Origin: Bacteroidales bacterium | Lineage (GTDB): Bacteria; Bacteroidota; Bacteroidia; Bacteroidales; JACABE01 | Length of the DNA stretch: 64,000 nucleotides | Assembly: GCA_023251515.1 (NCBI GenBank) | Contig: JAHEYQ010000014.1 | Span: 1-64,000, forward strand | Direction of reading: 5' to 3' | Shown here: in pieces, positions 16,809 through 26,007 of the stretch | Numbering within the stretch: position 1 is the first letter of the stretch | How the letters are laid out: the number at the start of each line of letters is the position of its first letter | The notes under the pieces: generated by a model | Databases searched by the model: none | The model's input: the letters and a program-made list of their open reading frames with translations, nothing else | Told to the model about the DNA's origin: nothing | Position numbers and translations under genes: made by a program

Positions 16809-17615
16809 ATGAGAGGAAAAGTTGTAATTGTAACTGGTGCTTCTTCTGGAATTGGAAAGGCTTTATCAGAAAAATTAGCTTTGTCGGGTGCTGTTGTTGT
16901 ATTGGCTGCTAGGGATTTAGCAAAAATTAAGTTAATATCTGATGAGTTGAATAATAAAAGTTGTGAAACTTTCGCTATTAAAACAGATGTTTCAAATGAA
17001 GATGATTGCAAAAATTTAATAATTCAAACTATTGAAAAATATCAAAAAATTGATGTTTTAATTAACAATGCTGGTATTTCTATGCGAGCAATTTTTGAAG
17101 ATGTTGATTTGAAAGTATTGAAACAGCTTATGGATGTAAATTTCTGGGGTACTGTTTATTGTACAAAATATGCTCTACCATATCTATTAAGATCAAAAGG
17201 AAGTGTTGTTGGTGTTTCTTCTATAGCTGGATTTAAAGGATTGCCGGGCAGAACTGGTTATTCAGCATCTAAATTTGCTATGCAAGGTTTTTTGGAAGTG
17301 CTTAGAATAGAAAATCTTAAGAAAGGCTTACATGTTTTAATTGCATGCCCTGGCTTCACAGCTTCTAATATTAGAAAAACTGCCTTGGCAAAAGATGGAA
17401 GTATGCAAGGTGAAACTCCACGTAATGAAGATAAAATGATGTCAGCTGATGATGTTGCTTTGAGGATTATAAATGGAATTATTAAAAGAAAAAAAACAAT
17501 AATTATGTCGATAGACGGACATTTAACTGTGTTATTAAATAAGTTTTTCCCTTCTTTTGTTGATAAACTTGTTTTTAATCATATGGCTAAAGAACCTGAT
17601 TCGCCTTTTAAATAG
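16809..17615 (+). CDS. SDR family NAD(P)-dependent oxidoreductase
   Basis: A 268-residue classical short-chain dehydrogenase. Cofactor motif TGASSGIG at residues 9-16, NNAG at 86-89, catalytic Ser about 138 (VSSIAG) and YSASK at 151-155 (Tyr151, Lys155). The last ~50 residues (IIMSIDGHLTVLLNKFFPS) form a hydrophobic tail that may touch the membrane, as in DHRS7-like enzymes. Substrate unknown. A strong hairpin lies in its leader; the next gene, 25 bp downstream, may be cotranscribed. Confidence 0.88.
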   Translation: MRGKVVIVTGASSGIGKALSEKLALSGAVVVLAARDLAKIKLISDELNNKSCETFAIKTDVSNEDDCKNLIIQTIEKYQKIDVLINNAGISMRAIFEDVDLKVLKQLMDVNFWGTVYCTKYALPYLLRSKGSVVGVSSIAGFKGLPGRTGYSASKFAMQGFLEVLRIENLKKGLHVLIACPGFTASNIRKTALAKDGSMQGETPRNEDKMMSADDVALRIINGIIKRKKTIIMSIDGHLTVLLNKFFPSFVDKLVFNHMAKEPDSPFK

Positions 17616-17640
17616 TATTTAATTTTAAAATGATATAATA

Positions 17641-18093
17641 ATGGAAAAAAATAAAAACGAAATCCTTATTAAAATTGGTTTAGATAATATCAAATTTGGA
17701 ATGTCGCCAGAAGAGGTAACATCTTTGTTGGGTGAAGCTCAGGAAGTTGAAAATTTGGAAATAGATGATGAAAATACAACTACAATTTCTCATTATCTTG
17801 ATAAAGAATTTGCTCTTTTCTTTGTAAATTCCAGAAAACCATGTTTGGAATGTATTGAAACCAGCAATAGGGATACTCTCTTGTTTGGTAAGAAAATTTT
17901 CTTATTAAATGAATGCGAGATAATTAGCTTGTTAACTGAGAATGGTTTTTCTAATTATGAAACTGAAACTGAAATTTGGGGCGAGAAAAGGCTTACTTTT
18001 GAGGATGCAATGATTGATTTTTATTTCGATGATAAGCATTTGTCTGTTATCAGTTGGGGGATTTTAATTGATGAAAATGGTGAATTTTGTTAA
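17641..18093 (+). CDS. Hypothetical cytoplasmic protein
   Basis: A 150-residue acidic protein that I do not recognise. No signal peptide or membrane segment. The opening IGLDNIKFGMSPEEVTSLLGEAQEVE has the pattern of a short helix-turn segment (G-M-x-x-x-E-V-x-x-L-L-G) seen in several small-domain families such as SmpA/OmlA-like ones, but the match is too short to name it. It lies 25 bp after the SDR gene and before a terminator, so the two probably form an operon. Confidence 0.6.
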   Translation: MEKNKNEILIKIGLDNIKFGMSPEEVTSLLGEAQEVENLEIDDENTTTISHYLDKEFALFFVNSRKPCLECIETSNRDTLLFGKKIFLLNECEIISLLTENGFSNYETETEIWGEKRLTFEDAMIDFYFDDKHLSVISWGILIDENGEFC

Positions 18094-18125
18094 AATATTT
18101 ATTTATTGGTATTTATAAGTTCTTT

Positions 18126-18165
18126 GCAACTATCTGATCTGTTGGAAAAGGTAGTTGCTTTTTTA
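18126..18165 (+). terminator. Terminator after the SDR-hypothetical pair
   Basis: GCAACTATC pairs with GGTAGTTGC (one G-T pair) across a 16-nt loop, followed by TTTTTT. Confidence 0.8.
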
Positions 18166-18482
18166 TCAATTGTTTGACATCATAAAATTTGAGTTTCTTT
18201 TTTTTTTGAAATTAAATATTAAATTTCTTTATTTTTCCATTTAATACAGTTTCTTTAAATAATTCTGTTATGTAATAATTATTAAAATATTGATTTAGTG
18301 GCTTATTTTCCAGAATATTTTTTTAAGTAAACCTAAGTTGCTTTTTTACTTTGTAAATTACAAACAATCAATTAGCACATTTTCATTTAAAAATGAAATT
18401 CATCAGTAAGCAATATTTATTTGTTCGGATTGATGGTCAATCCCTAATGACGGATATTAAACTGTGATATTCATATCGATTA
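18166..18482. other. Non-coding gap between convergent genes
   Basis: AT-rich, without a plausible ORF. The one visible structure is a 7-bp inverted repeat, GGATTGA/TCAATCC with a 3-nt spacer, at 18427-18443, upstream of neither gene start; it might be part of the mnmD 3' end. Confidence 0.5.
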
Positions 18483-19187
18483 TTATTCATGTTTATGATT
18501 GCAACAATTTGAAATTTCAATTTTCTTTGTTGCTCTGATGATATGTCGCTTACCTTTTGGTCCTGCTAAAATCTCAATTTGAAATCCAGCTTTTTTTAAA
18601 CTTCTTTTTACAATGCCTTTTGCACAATAAGTTACAAATAATCCATTGTTTTTCATTGATTTATATAATTTTTCAAAAACGTCATCAGTCCATAAATCTG
18701 GTTGAGTTTCAGGTGAAAAAGCATCAAAATAAACCAAATCAAATGAGTTCTCAGTCAATTGTAAGTCATTAAAATCTGCATTTATTTTATTTAGAATAAT
18801 ATTTTCAGTCAGGTAATAAGGAATATTCCATTTTTCGTTATGAATGTTTTGAAAACCGATTTCCAAATCAGGTTTGTGAAGTAATTTTGGATAATTTAAT
18901 TGGTTAATTATTTCCTTTTCAATTGGATATAATTCGATGCTAATATAATTTATTCTTTTACTTATATTTTCGCTGTGCATTAATGTAAGTAATACATTTA
19001 AACCTGTTCCCATTCCAATTTCGAGAATATTTAGTGTTTGTGTAGCTGGTTTTGTACATTTTAATCCTGCTTCAATAAAAATATGAGTTGATTCTTGTAT
19101 GGCTCCATGTATTGAATGATAATGTTCTCCTGTTTTCTGGTCGAAAATTGTATGTGAATTGTCTTCAGTTTCAATTATTTGATTCAT
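18483..19187 (-). CDS. mnmD: tRNA 5-methylaminomethyl-2-thiouridine methyltransferase MnmD
   Basis: A 234-residue methyltransferase matching the N-terminal domain of MnmC. It would use SAM to complete the mnm5s2U modification of wobble uridine 34 in tRNAs for Lys, Glu and Gln. Visible motifs are the SAM-binding LNILEIGMGTGLNVLLTL, the DLVYFDAFSPETQPDLWT segment, the TYCAKGIVKRSLKKAGF region and GPKGKRHIIRATK near the end. The FAD-dependent MnmC C-terminal domain is absent, as usual for stand-alone MnmD. The start is 3 bp from the stop of an upstream lipoprotein gene. Confidence 0.9.
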   Translation of the reverse strand: MNQIIETEDNSHTIFDQKTGEHYHSIHGAIQESTHIFIEAGLKCTKPATQTLNILEIGMGTGLNVLLTLMHSENISKRINYISIELYPIEKEIINQLNYPKLLHKPDLEIGFQNIHNEKWNIPYYLTENIILNKINADFNDLQLTENSFDLVYFDAFSPETQPDLWTDDVFEKLYKSMKNNGLFVTYCAKGIVKRSLKKAGFQIEILAGPKGKRHIIRATKKIEISNCCNHKHE

Positions 19188-19190
19188 TTT

Positions 19191-20495
19191 TTATTCTTTT
19201 GATTTGTTGTAATTTAATTGAAAATCAGCTATCTGTAATTGCATTGTTGTTTCTCCGGTTTTTATTGCTGATGGGAAACTGTAAAATAATAATTTATTGC
19301 TAGATGAAATTACAATTGTTTGTGATATATCTTCAAAATCAATATGTTCTGCATTAATGTCTTGTATTAATGTGGTTAAGCTATTGTTTTGAAGTTGATA
19401 CCAGAAAACTTTAGTTCCGCTTGCAATTAAATAATTATTCTGATCTATTTTAACTGCATCTTTCAGATAATCTGTTGGTATGCTATGTGGTGAGTAAAAA
19501 GTCTGATTATCAATATTAAACCAATATAAAACTGCTTGGTTTTGCAAATTATTACCAAACAATATAATTTCTTTATGGTTTTTTTCAAACATTGATTTGA
19601 TTGAAAAAGAGAGATATGTGCTGTTTTTTAATGCACCAGTGGGTGTGTAATATAAACTTAACATTCTTAAATCAGATGTTTTGTTTTTTTCTTCAACTAT
19701 TAAATAATTCTGAAACTTAAGCGTTTTTATAGGATAATAATTGATATTAATATTAGAAGTAAATACTTTGTTTGCAAAGCGATTATATCCATTAATATAC
19801 GATAGGAATCCGGATATAAACAGTGTATTGTCGTTGAAATACAGGTTTTCAAAACTTGGTGTTGGTGGATTGTTTTCTGCTTCTATTTCCCAGGCTAAAG
19901 TGTTGTCAATTAGATTGTAACTTTTTAAAATTGCATTAACTCTACCGCATATATATAACTGTTGATAATCATGATTTATTGCTGAAAAATTATAAGCTCT
20001 ATCGTATGTAAATATTTGTTTTTGTGTGCTGTCAATTGAAAATACCGTATAAGAAGTTTCATTGTTTTTATTAATTGCAATAATGCTTTTAAATTTTCTA
20101 GTAATACCTGCAATATTTATTGCTCTATATAAGTGTTTTTCATTAGTGCCATCAAATGCTCTGATTTTCAAATAATAAGTGCCGGATTTTAATTGAATGT
20201 TATCAAGGGCTATTTCTTCATAAATAAAAATTTCATTGGTATTGGGTTGGATAATTATTTTGTTACTAATAGGTAGATAATCAGTGTTAACAATTTCAAT
20301 TTCAATTGATTTTATAATTTTGTCATCAAAAATATTTGCTCTTATCTGAACCGTATCTGTTACTTTAAAATTCATAAACTCATATGGCTCATTGATAATA
20401 ATCTGAGGAATTATTGTATCCTCATCTTTGCTACAAGAATAGTTTAGGATGCATATAAACAGTGAAATATAAAAATAATAGTTTTTTTTCATCAT
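19191..20495 (-). CDS. Hypothetical lipoprotein with Ig-like N-terminus and propeller-like C-terminus
   Basis: A 434-residue predicted lipoprotein: hydrophobic N-terminus and lipobox around NYSCSKDED. Residues ~30-130 look like an Ig-like beta-sandwich (FKVTDTVQIRANIFDDKIIKSIEIEIVN, TYYLKIRAFDG). The rest consists of repeating strands with W and Y residues, consistent with a beta-propeller. Role unknown. It is the probable first gene of an operon with mnmD (3 bp apart). A TAATTTTG box at 20510-20517 on the minus strand lies very close to the start codon. Confidence 0.7.
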   Translation of the reverse strand: MMKKNYYFYISLFICILNYSCSKDEDTIIPQIIINEPYEFMNFKVTDTVQIRANIFDDKIIKSIEIEIVNTDYLPISNKIIIQPNTNEIFIYEEIALDNIQLKSGTYYLKIRAFDGTNEKHLYRAINIAGITRKFKSIIAINKNNETSYTVFSIDSTQKQIFTYDRAYNFSAINHDYQQLYICGRVNAILKSYNLIDNTLAWEIEAENNPPTPSFENLYFNDNTLFISGFLSYINGYNRFANKVFTSNININYYPIKTLKFQNYLIVEEKNKTSDLRMLSLYYTPTGALKNSTYLSFSIKSMFEKNHKEIILFGNNLQNQAVLYWFNIDNQTFYSPHSIPTDYLKDAVKIDQNNYLIASGTKVFWYQLQNNSLTTLIQDINAEHIDFEDISQTIVISSSNKLLFYSFPSAIKTGETTMQLQIADFQLNYNKSKE

Positions 20496-20569
20496 TTGTC
20501 AAAATTAGCAAAAATTAATTATTCTAATTTAAAATATATGATTAATTTTATAGTCTAAAATTTAAATAT

Positions 20570-21292
20570 ATGATAGATTCAATTTCATTGTCAAAGATAT
20601 TGTTTTTAGATATAGAAACAGTACCCGAACATTACTCTTATAACGATTTAAATGAGAGAGTTAAGAAGCTTTGGGATAGAAAAACCCAGAACATTTTAAA
20701 AGCAGATTCTGCTTATGAAGGCGATAAATCTCCTGAAGTAATATATGACAGAGCAGGAATTTATGCAGAGTTTGGTAAAATTATTTGTATTTCAACAGGT
20801 TTTATCCATGAAGGCAAATTCAGAATTAAATCTTTTTATGGCAAGGATGAAAAGAAATTATTGGTTGAATTTTCAGAAATGCTTAATAATCATTTTAATA
20901 CACCTGCTCATTATTTGTGTGCACATAATGGAAAAGAGTTTGATTATCCTTATATAGCGCGAAGAATTTTGATTAATGGATTAAAATTACCTTTTTTGCT
21001 CAATATTGCTGGGAAAAAGCCTTGGGAAATTACACATTTGGATACTATGGAATTATGGAAGTTTGGTGATTATAAAAGCTACACTTCTTTGGAATTATTG
21101 ACTGCCATTTTTGATATACCAACACCAAAAAATGATATTAATGGGAGTCAGGTTAGAAAAGTGTTTTATGAAGAAGATGATTTAGAACGAATTGTAAAGT
21201 ATTGTCAACGTGATACATTGGCTGTAGCTCAAATATTTCTGAAATATCGTTGTGAAGAAATAATAAAAGAAGAAAACATTATTATTGTGTAG
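20570..21292 (+). CDS. PolB-like 3'-5' exonuclease
   Basis: A 240-residue DnaQ-fold exonuclease of the predicted PolB exonuclease-like family. Exo I motif FLDIETVPE near residue 13, Exo II region YLCAHNGKEFDYPYIARR near 118, and Exo III YCQRDTLAVAQIFLKY near 212 supply the acidic residues for two metal ions. HLDTMELWKFGDYKSYTSLELL is typical of the family. There is no polymerase domain, so it is a stand-alone nuclease, probably in DNA repair or processing. It lies 8 bp from a convergent gene. Confidence 0.87.
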   Translation: MIDSISLSKILFLDIETVPEHYSYNDLNERVKKLWDRKTQNILKADSAYEGDKSPEVIYDRAGIYAEFGKIICISTGFIHEGKFRIKSFYGKDEKKLLVEFSEMLNNHFNTPAHYLCAHNGKEFDYPYIARRILINGLKLPFLLNIAGKKPWEITHLDTMELWKFGDYKSYTSLELLTAIFDIPTPKNDINGSQVRKVFYEEDDLERIVKYCQRDTLAVAQIFLKYRCEEIIKEENIIIV

Positions 21293-21300
21293 TTTTTATA

Positions 21301-22419
21301 TTATTGAAATACAGTAAATCTAACAGGGAATTTTTCTTCCAATTCACCAGAATAATAGAACTCAAATGCCAGTGAACCAAATGTGTAAACTTTATCGTTA
21401 ACTGTAATTTTAGAGCCACCCACACTGGGGTTTTCTTTTGGTTTTGAAACTTCATATCCCAGGTTAAATAAAGTTGCCAATACTTCAGGACGATGTGAAA
21501 TATCAAAACCACTTTTTTTCCATTGCTCATTTATTTGCCTGATTGACAAGGCAGCATAAAGATATGAGTAATAATGATTTTTGCTGTTTGTTAATCTGGA
21601 ATAACGTTCAGACTGAGGATCATTGCTGTAAAAATCAAGTAAATTCAAATATTTTTCTCCAATATAAAATACAGAATTTTTATCTTTTAAATAATTTTCT
21701 GTTTTTATCGCTGTAATTTCTTTAATTCCGGTAACTCCCAATGAAAATTTGGTTTCGGTAGTTAATATTTTTAAAGGTTGCATCCACTTTTTAAAAGCTT
21801 CTCTGTTAGAGTGAAATAAGCGGATTTGCTCCCCAATTAGCAATGAAACTATTATTCTTGAATTAACTCCTGTTACTTTTTCTACACTATCAATTATTTT
21901 TTCATCTTTTATAATTGAGGCCTTTAATACTTGCCATTCTTCTGTGTTCATCCATTCATACAGGTTTAAATTTACAATGCTGTCTGAAATATGATTCTTA
22001 TTTAAATTAATTTCTATACTATTTAATTGATTTTGATATGGTTTATTATTTGTAAGTTTTAAATTTACAGCATCAAACATTTTTTCTGCAACAGAAATGT
22101 CATTGCTTTTTGCATATGAATTTAAAATAAGTTCTGCATTTTTTGGGTAAAAATCGTTTAGTACCATTGTTTTTGAATAAAAAATCGCTTTGCGTTTATT
22201 TAAATTGTAAATCGAATCTCCACTAATCGCATTGTATTGTTTTACAGATATTTCCTGAAAAAAACGATCGTTAAAATCAATGCCGCCGCTATGTTTGGTT
22301 AAATTAAGTTTTACTGCAAAAAAAACTGATGTCAACAAAAATCCAATTAGAGCAAACCCAATAATAATTACATAACTAATTATTATTAACCATTTTTTGT
22401 TCTTGGTAATGAAATTCAT
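21301..22419 (-). CDS. Membrane-anchored protein with a possible lysozyme-like domain
   Basis: A 372-residue protein with an N-terminal membrane anchor (WLIIISYVIIIGFALIGFLLTSVFF) and an extracytoplasmic remainder. The segment SRIIVSLLIGEQIRLFHS, then TKFSLGVTGIKEITAI, YSYLYAALSIRQINEQW and HRPEVLATLFNLGY, resembles lytic-transglycosylase-type folds (a Glu on a helix, then an S-x-G-x-x-x-I motif), with a distant likeness to DUF1402 proteins. If so it would cut or bind peptidoglycan. The fold assignment is an inference; the membrane topology is seen directly. Confidence 0.6.
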   Translation of the reverse strand: MNFITKNKKWLIIISYVIIIGFALIGFLLTSVFFAVKLNLTKHSGGIDFNDRFFQEISVKQYNAISGDSIYNLNKRKAIFYSKTMVLNDFYPKNAELILNSYAKSNDISVAEKMFDAVNLKLTNNKPYQNQLNSIEINLNKNHISDSIVNLNLYEWMNTEEWQVLKASIIKDEKIIDSVEKVTGVNSRIIVSLLIGEQIRLFHSNREAFKKWMQPLKILTTETKFSLGVTGIKEITAIKTENYLKDKNSVFYIGEKYLNLLDFYSNDPQSERYSRLTNSKNHYYSYLYAALSIRQINEQWKKSGFDISHRPEVLATLFNLGYEVSKPKENPSVGGSKITVNDKVYTFGSLAFEFYYSGELEEKFPVRFTVFQ

Positions 22420-22898
22420 ATAGATAAAATTTAGGTCGGCAAAATTATAAAAATTACTTTGATTTTATATAAAACTATTTAATTTTTAAATGAATACAAT
22501 TTTGGGGATGATTTATATTGTTTATGCAAAAATTTTATAAACATTTTTATTTAAAATTTGTATTTTGTTTATTTTTTCTTCATTTGGTGTAATTATTGGT
22601 TTATTTGTCTGGTTTTCAGTAGGAATTTTCAAATTGCTAGTTTCAAGTATTACAATTAGATACTTATATATTAATGCAATATTATAATTTTTATTATTAA
22701 GGTTAAATACCCAGAAACCCAAATAAATATAATCGAATTGAAAAGATTTAATATTTATAAAGTCCAAATGATTTAAATGATAATAAATTTCAATGAAAAA
22801 AAACAAAAAAAAGATTTCAAAATAGTATGTATTATTAATAAAATTAGTATATTTGTTATGTTTAAAGCTTGATTTAAATTAAAAAAATATGTTCAGAA
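22420..22898. other. AT-rich gap upstream of the chemosensory operon
   Basis: 479 bp, very AT-rich. It holds a CAAAATTA (minus-strand TAATTTTG) at 22440-22447 for the leftward gene and a TATATTTG box at 22848-22855 for the rightward operon. A low-complexity frame at 22522-22806 needs a TTG start and is not believed. No strong hairpin seen. Confidence 0.55.
22848..22855 (+). promoter_or_regulatory. Candidate -7 box of the chemosensory operon
   Basis: TATATTTG matches TAnnTTTG, 43 nt before the STAS gene start. No clear -33 TTTG at the expected distance. Confidence 0.4.
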
Positions 22899-23213
22899 AT
22901 GGAGAAAGTAAATATTTCATTATCAGTAATTAATGAATCGAGTGTTGAAATTTTAATAGAAGGAGATGCTAGCATAAATTCCGAAGAGGAATTTTATAAA
23001 CTTGTATTTCCCCTTATTCCTGAATATAATTTTTTTAAAATCGAACTTAAAAATACTCAGGTAATTGATTTGACTTTTATACAATTACTGATTTCACTAA
23101 AAAATACATTAAAATCTAAAAATAAAAATTATACATTCAATATCGAAATTCCTGAGCAAATGAAAACCATTTTGGATAACTCAGGGATTGATATTAGTGA
23201 ATATTTTCAATAA
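22899..23213 (+). CDS. STAS-domain protein (first gene of chemosensory operon)
   Basis: A 104-residue protein with the layout of a STAS/anti-sigma-antagonist domain: strand, IEGDASINSEEEFYKLVFPLI, IELKNTQVIDLTFIQLLISLKNTLKSKN, and a final helix IPEQMKTILDNSGIDISEYF. The usual phosphorylatable Ser/Thr of the VIDLTFIQLL segment may be the Thr. Stand-alone STAS genes head many bacterial chemosensory clusters, where they may act as a switch or scaffold. Spacing to the next gene is 21 bp. Confidence 0.75.
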   Translation: MEKVNISLSVINESSVEILIEGDASINSEEEFYKLVFPLIPEYNFFKIELKNTQVIDLTFIQLLISLKNTLKSKNKNYTFNIEIPEQMKTILDNSGIDISEYFQ

Positions 23214-23234
23214 TAATAAGCATAATTTTTTGAA

Positions 23235-23597
23235 ATGAAAACAATACTATTTGTTGATGATCATGCAAGTATTAGGGAATTGGTAAATGATATCCTGTTA
23301 ACTAACGGATACAATGTGCTGTTAAGTGATGATGGGAAAAATGCCTTGCAATATTTCGATGGAAGGAATATTGATCTGTTAATCACAGATTTACATATGG
23401 AACAGATGGATGGGATTGAGCTTACAAGGAACGTAAGAAATAATTCAAAATACAAACATTTACCCATTATTGTCCTTACAACTGAATCTCAAATTGAAAA
23501 AAAAACAGAAGCAAAGCAAGCCGGCGCAACAGGTTGGATTGTTAAACCATTTGATTCTGCAAATTTAATTAAAGTTGTAACTAAATTAATTAGATAA
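23235..23597 (+). CDS. CheY-like receiver, canonical
   Basis: A 120-residue single-domain response regulator. All conserved positions are present: D8 and D9 (acidic pair), D52 (phosphoacceptor, LLITDLHM), T82/T83 (VLTT) and K104 (VKPF). It is the likely phosphate-accepting output of CheA in this operon. No DNA-binding domain, so it acts by protein contact. The next receiver gene follows after 3 bp. Confidence 0.92.
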   Translation: MKTILFVDDHASIRELVNDILLTNGYNVLLSDDGKNALQYFDGRNIDLLITDLHMEQMDGIELTRNVRNNSKYKHLPIIVLTTESQIEKKTEAKQAGATGWIVKPFDSANLIKVVTKLIR

Positions 23598-23600
23598 AAA

Positions 23601-23966
23601 ATGCAAAAGACAATTTTGGTTGTTAATGATTCAAGTATCACTACAAGAATTATTTGCACTTCTTTACAAAAAGAAGGTTTTATGACAATACCTGCTCTTG
23701 ATGGCAAGGATGCTTTGCCATTATTGGATTCTTATAAATTTGATTTGGTAATAACTGATTTGAATATGCCAGAAATGGATGGTATTGAGCTTACTAAGCT
23801 AATCAGAAATCATCCAAATTATAAATATATTCCTGTAATATTTCTATCGGGGAATGAAGAAATTGACAAAACAAAAGAGGCCAGAGAAGCAGGTTCATCT
23901 GCCTGGATAACAATGCCATACGATGCAAGAAAAATGTTATTAGCCATTAATAAATTTTTGAGATAA
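23601..23966 (+). CDS. CheY-like receiver with degenerate active site
   Basis: A 121-residue single-domain receiver next to, and similar to, the canonical one. The phosphoacceptor D53 (VITDLNMPEMDG) is kept. One of the acidic pair is Asn (N9-D10 in VVNDSS), the Thr position is Ser83 (FLSG), and the conserved Lys is Met105 (ITMPYDA instead of VKPF). That Lys normally couples phosphorylation to the conformational change, so signalling by the standard route is doubtful. Abuts cheA (stop 23966, start 23967). Confidence 0.9.
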   Translation: MQKTILVVNDSSITTRIICTSLQKEGFMTIPALDGKDALPLLDSYKFDLVITDLNMPEMDGIELTKLIRNHPNYKYIPVIFLSGNEEIDKTKEAREAGSSAWITMPYDARKMLLAINKFLR

Positions 23967-26003
23967 ATGGAAGATTTAACAGCAAAGTTCAAAGAAGAAG
24001 CAATCGATTTAATTAATGATTTGGAAGCTGCTTTACTGGTTTTAGAGGCAAATCCAAATGATATAACTCAGATTGCTTTGATATTTAGAACAATGCATTC
24101 GTTAAAGGGTACTGGTGCAATGTTTGGTTTCGATAAAATCAGCAGATTTACTCATAACCTTGAAACAATTTATGATTTTATAAAATCTTCTAAATTAGCA
24201 ATTAATCAGGAAATTATTAATATTACCCTCTCTTCGGTTGATGTTATCAAATCTTTGTTATCTGAAAATTCTGAAAATAATGCCAATATTCAGATGTTGT
24301 ATGACAACATATCTGAAAAAGTTATAAATCTGATAAATCAAACAGATAAAGATTGGGAAAATAGACCTAAAATACAGCAACTTAATATTTCTTCATCACA
24401 TTCTGATGAATATAAAACCTATTTTATCAGTTTTATACCAAATGAAAATATTTTTAGAAATGGAACCAATCCTTTATATTTAGTAGATGAATTGTCAAGT
24501 TTGGGCAACTCAATAGTAACTCCAAATTTAAATAAAATACCAGAGCTAGAAACATATCAATTATCAACTTGCTATGTTTGGTGGGAAATTTTACTTTCTA
24601 CCAACCAAAGCATTGAAGATATAAAGAATGTTTTTATTTTTGCTGAAGATGATTGTCAACTAGAAATTAATTTGATTTCATCGCTTAATTTATTGGAAGA
24701 CAAAGATTTTAAATCAAAATTTAAAAAAAATACTCCTGAAAGAATTATTAAAGGTTTCGACCAAACTAAAGCTTTTATTGATCAATTTAATATTGAAAAA
24801 GAAAAGAAAAATAGTATTCAGTCTAAAATGATTAATAAAGATACTTCAGTTTCAAGTATCAGAGTCTCAACTGATAAATTGGATGAGCTTTTGAAATTAG
24901 TTAGTGAAATGATTACAGTTCAATCCAGGTTAAATACATATTCTGAGAAAGTAAAACAACCTGAATTATTGACAATTTCTGAAAATATTGCTAAACTTAC
25001 TCGCCAACTCAGAGATAATGCGTATAAAATATCTTTAGTTCCTATAAATACAATGATAACTAGGTTCCAAAGATTAGTAAGAGACTTATCAATAGAACTA
25101 GGAAAAGATGTTCTTTTCGAATCAATTGGTGGTGAAACTGAACTAGATAAGAAAATAGTAGAAACTATAACAGATCCTATTTTACATATTATCAGAAATT
25201 CATTAGATCATGGTATTGAAAGCAAGGAAGTTAGACTGATAAAAGGGAAACCCGAAAGAGGCAAAATCAGATTAAAAGCTTATTATACCGGTGCAAATGT
25301 TATTATTCAAATAAAAGATGATGGTAAAGGAATAGACCCTGATGTTATTAAAAATAAGGCTATTGAAAAAGGATTAATCTCCTCATCTGCTATTTTGGGA
25401 AAACGCGATGTCTTTAATCTGATTTTTCATCCCGGCTTTTCTACAGCCAATGCAATTACTGATGTTTCAGGTAGGGGCGTAGGCATGGACGTTGTCAGAC
25501 GAAATATTAATGAAATCAGAGGAGAAGTAGAGGTAGATTCAATTGTTGATAAAGGTACAACAATAACATTAAAATTGCCATTAACTCTTTCAATCATAGA
25601 TGGTTTGCTTATTAGAATTGCTGAAACAGTATTTGTAATTCCATTAAATTCAATTCATAAAATTTATGCAGTAAACGCTGAGATTTTAAAGAATAATTTT
25701 TATAATCTTTTGGTTTTTGAAGGGAAACAAATTCCGTATCTGCATCTGAAAGAGGAATTTCATATTATATCAGAAAAACAAAATAAAATGTTGCATGCAA
25801 TTGTTGTTTTTTATGAAGATAAGTTGGTGGCACTAATTGCAGATAGTGTTTTAGGTGAATATCAGGCTGTTGTAAAGCCTTTAGGGCGGATTTATAATTT
25901 TCAGGAAATAATTTCGGGTGCAACTATTCTTGGCGATGGTTCTCTCGCACTGGTAATGGATACAAATAAGATTGTGAATAAATTATCAATACAAAAACAA
26001 TAA
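23967..26003 (+). CDS. cheA: Chemotaxis histidine kinase CheA
   Basis: Central kinase of a chemosensory array: autophosphorylates and passes phosphate to the receivers. The 678 residues show an Hpt domain with His44 (FRTMHSLKGTGAMFGF), a P2-like middle domain (~140-240, YFISFIPNENIF... ACY-type VWWEILLST), a dimerisation segment (SSIRVSTDKLDELLKLVSEM), an ATPase domain (N-box HIIRNSLDHGIE, DDGKGID, GRGVGMDVV) and a C-terminal CheW-like regulatory domain (LPLTLSIIDGLLIRI onward). All catalytic motifs look intact. Central gene of the ten-gene operon. Confidence 0.96.
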   Translation: MEDLTAKFKEEAIDLINDLEAALLVLEANPNDITQIALIFRTMHSLKGTGAMFGFDKISRFTHNLETIYDFIKSSKLAINQEIINITLSSVDVIKSLLSENSENNANIQMLYDNISEKVINLINQTDKDWENRPKIQQLNISSSHSDEYKTYFISFIPNENIFRNGTNPLYLVDELSSLGNSIVTPNLNKIPELETYQLSTCYVWWEILLSTNQSIEDIKNVFIFAEDDCQLEINLISSLNLLEDKDFKSKFKKNTPERIIKGFDQTKAFIDQFNIEKEKKNSIQSKMINKDTSVSSIRVSTDKLDELLKLVSEMITVQSRLNTYSEKVKQPELLTISENIAKLTRQLRDNAYKISLVPINTMITRFQRLVRDLSIELGKDVLFESIGGETELDKKIVETITDPILHIIRNSLDHGIESKEVRLIKGKPERGKIRLKAYYTGANVIIQIKDDGKGIDPDVIKNKAIEKGLISSSAILGKRDVFNLIFHPGFSTANAITDVSGRGVGMDVVRRNINEIRGEVEVDSIVDKGTTITLKLPLTLSIIDGLLIRIAETVFVIPLNSIHKIYAVNAEILKNNFYNLLVFEGKQIPYLHLKEEFHIISEKQNKMLHAIVVFYEDKLVALIADSVLGEYQAVVKPLGRIYNFQEIISGATILGDGSLALVMDTNKIVNKLSIQKQ

Positions 26004-26007
26004 AAAC

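Noticed and set aside
22522..22806. 94-codon minus-strand frame in the gap before the STAS gene
   Set aside because: Needs a TTG start, consists of low-complexity AT-rich codons, and resembles no family.
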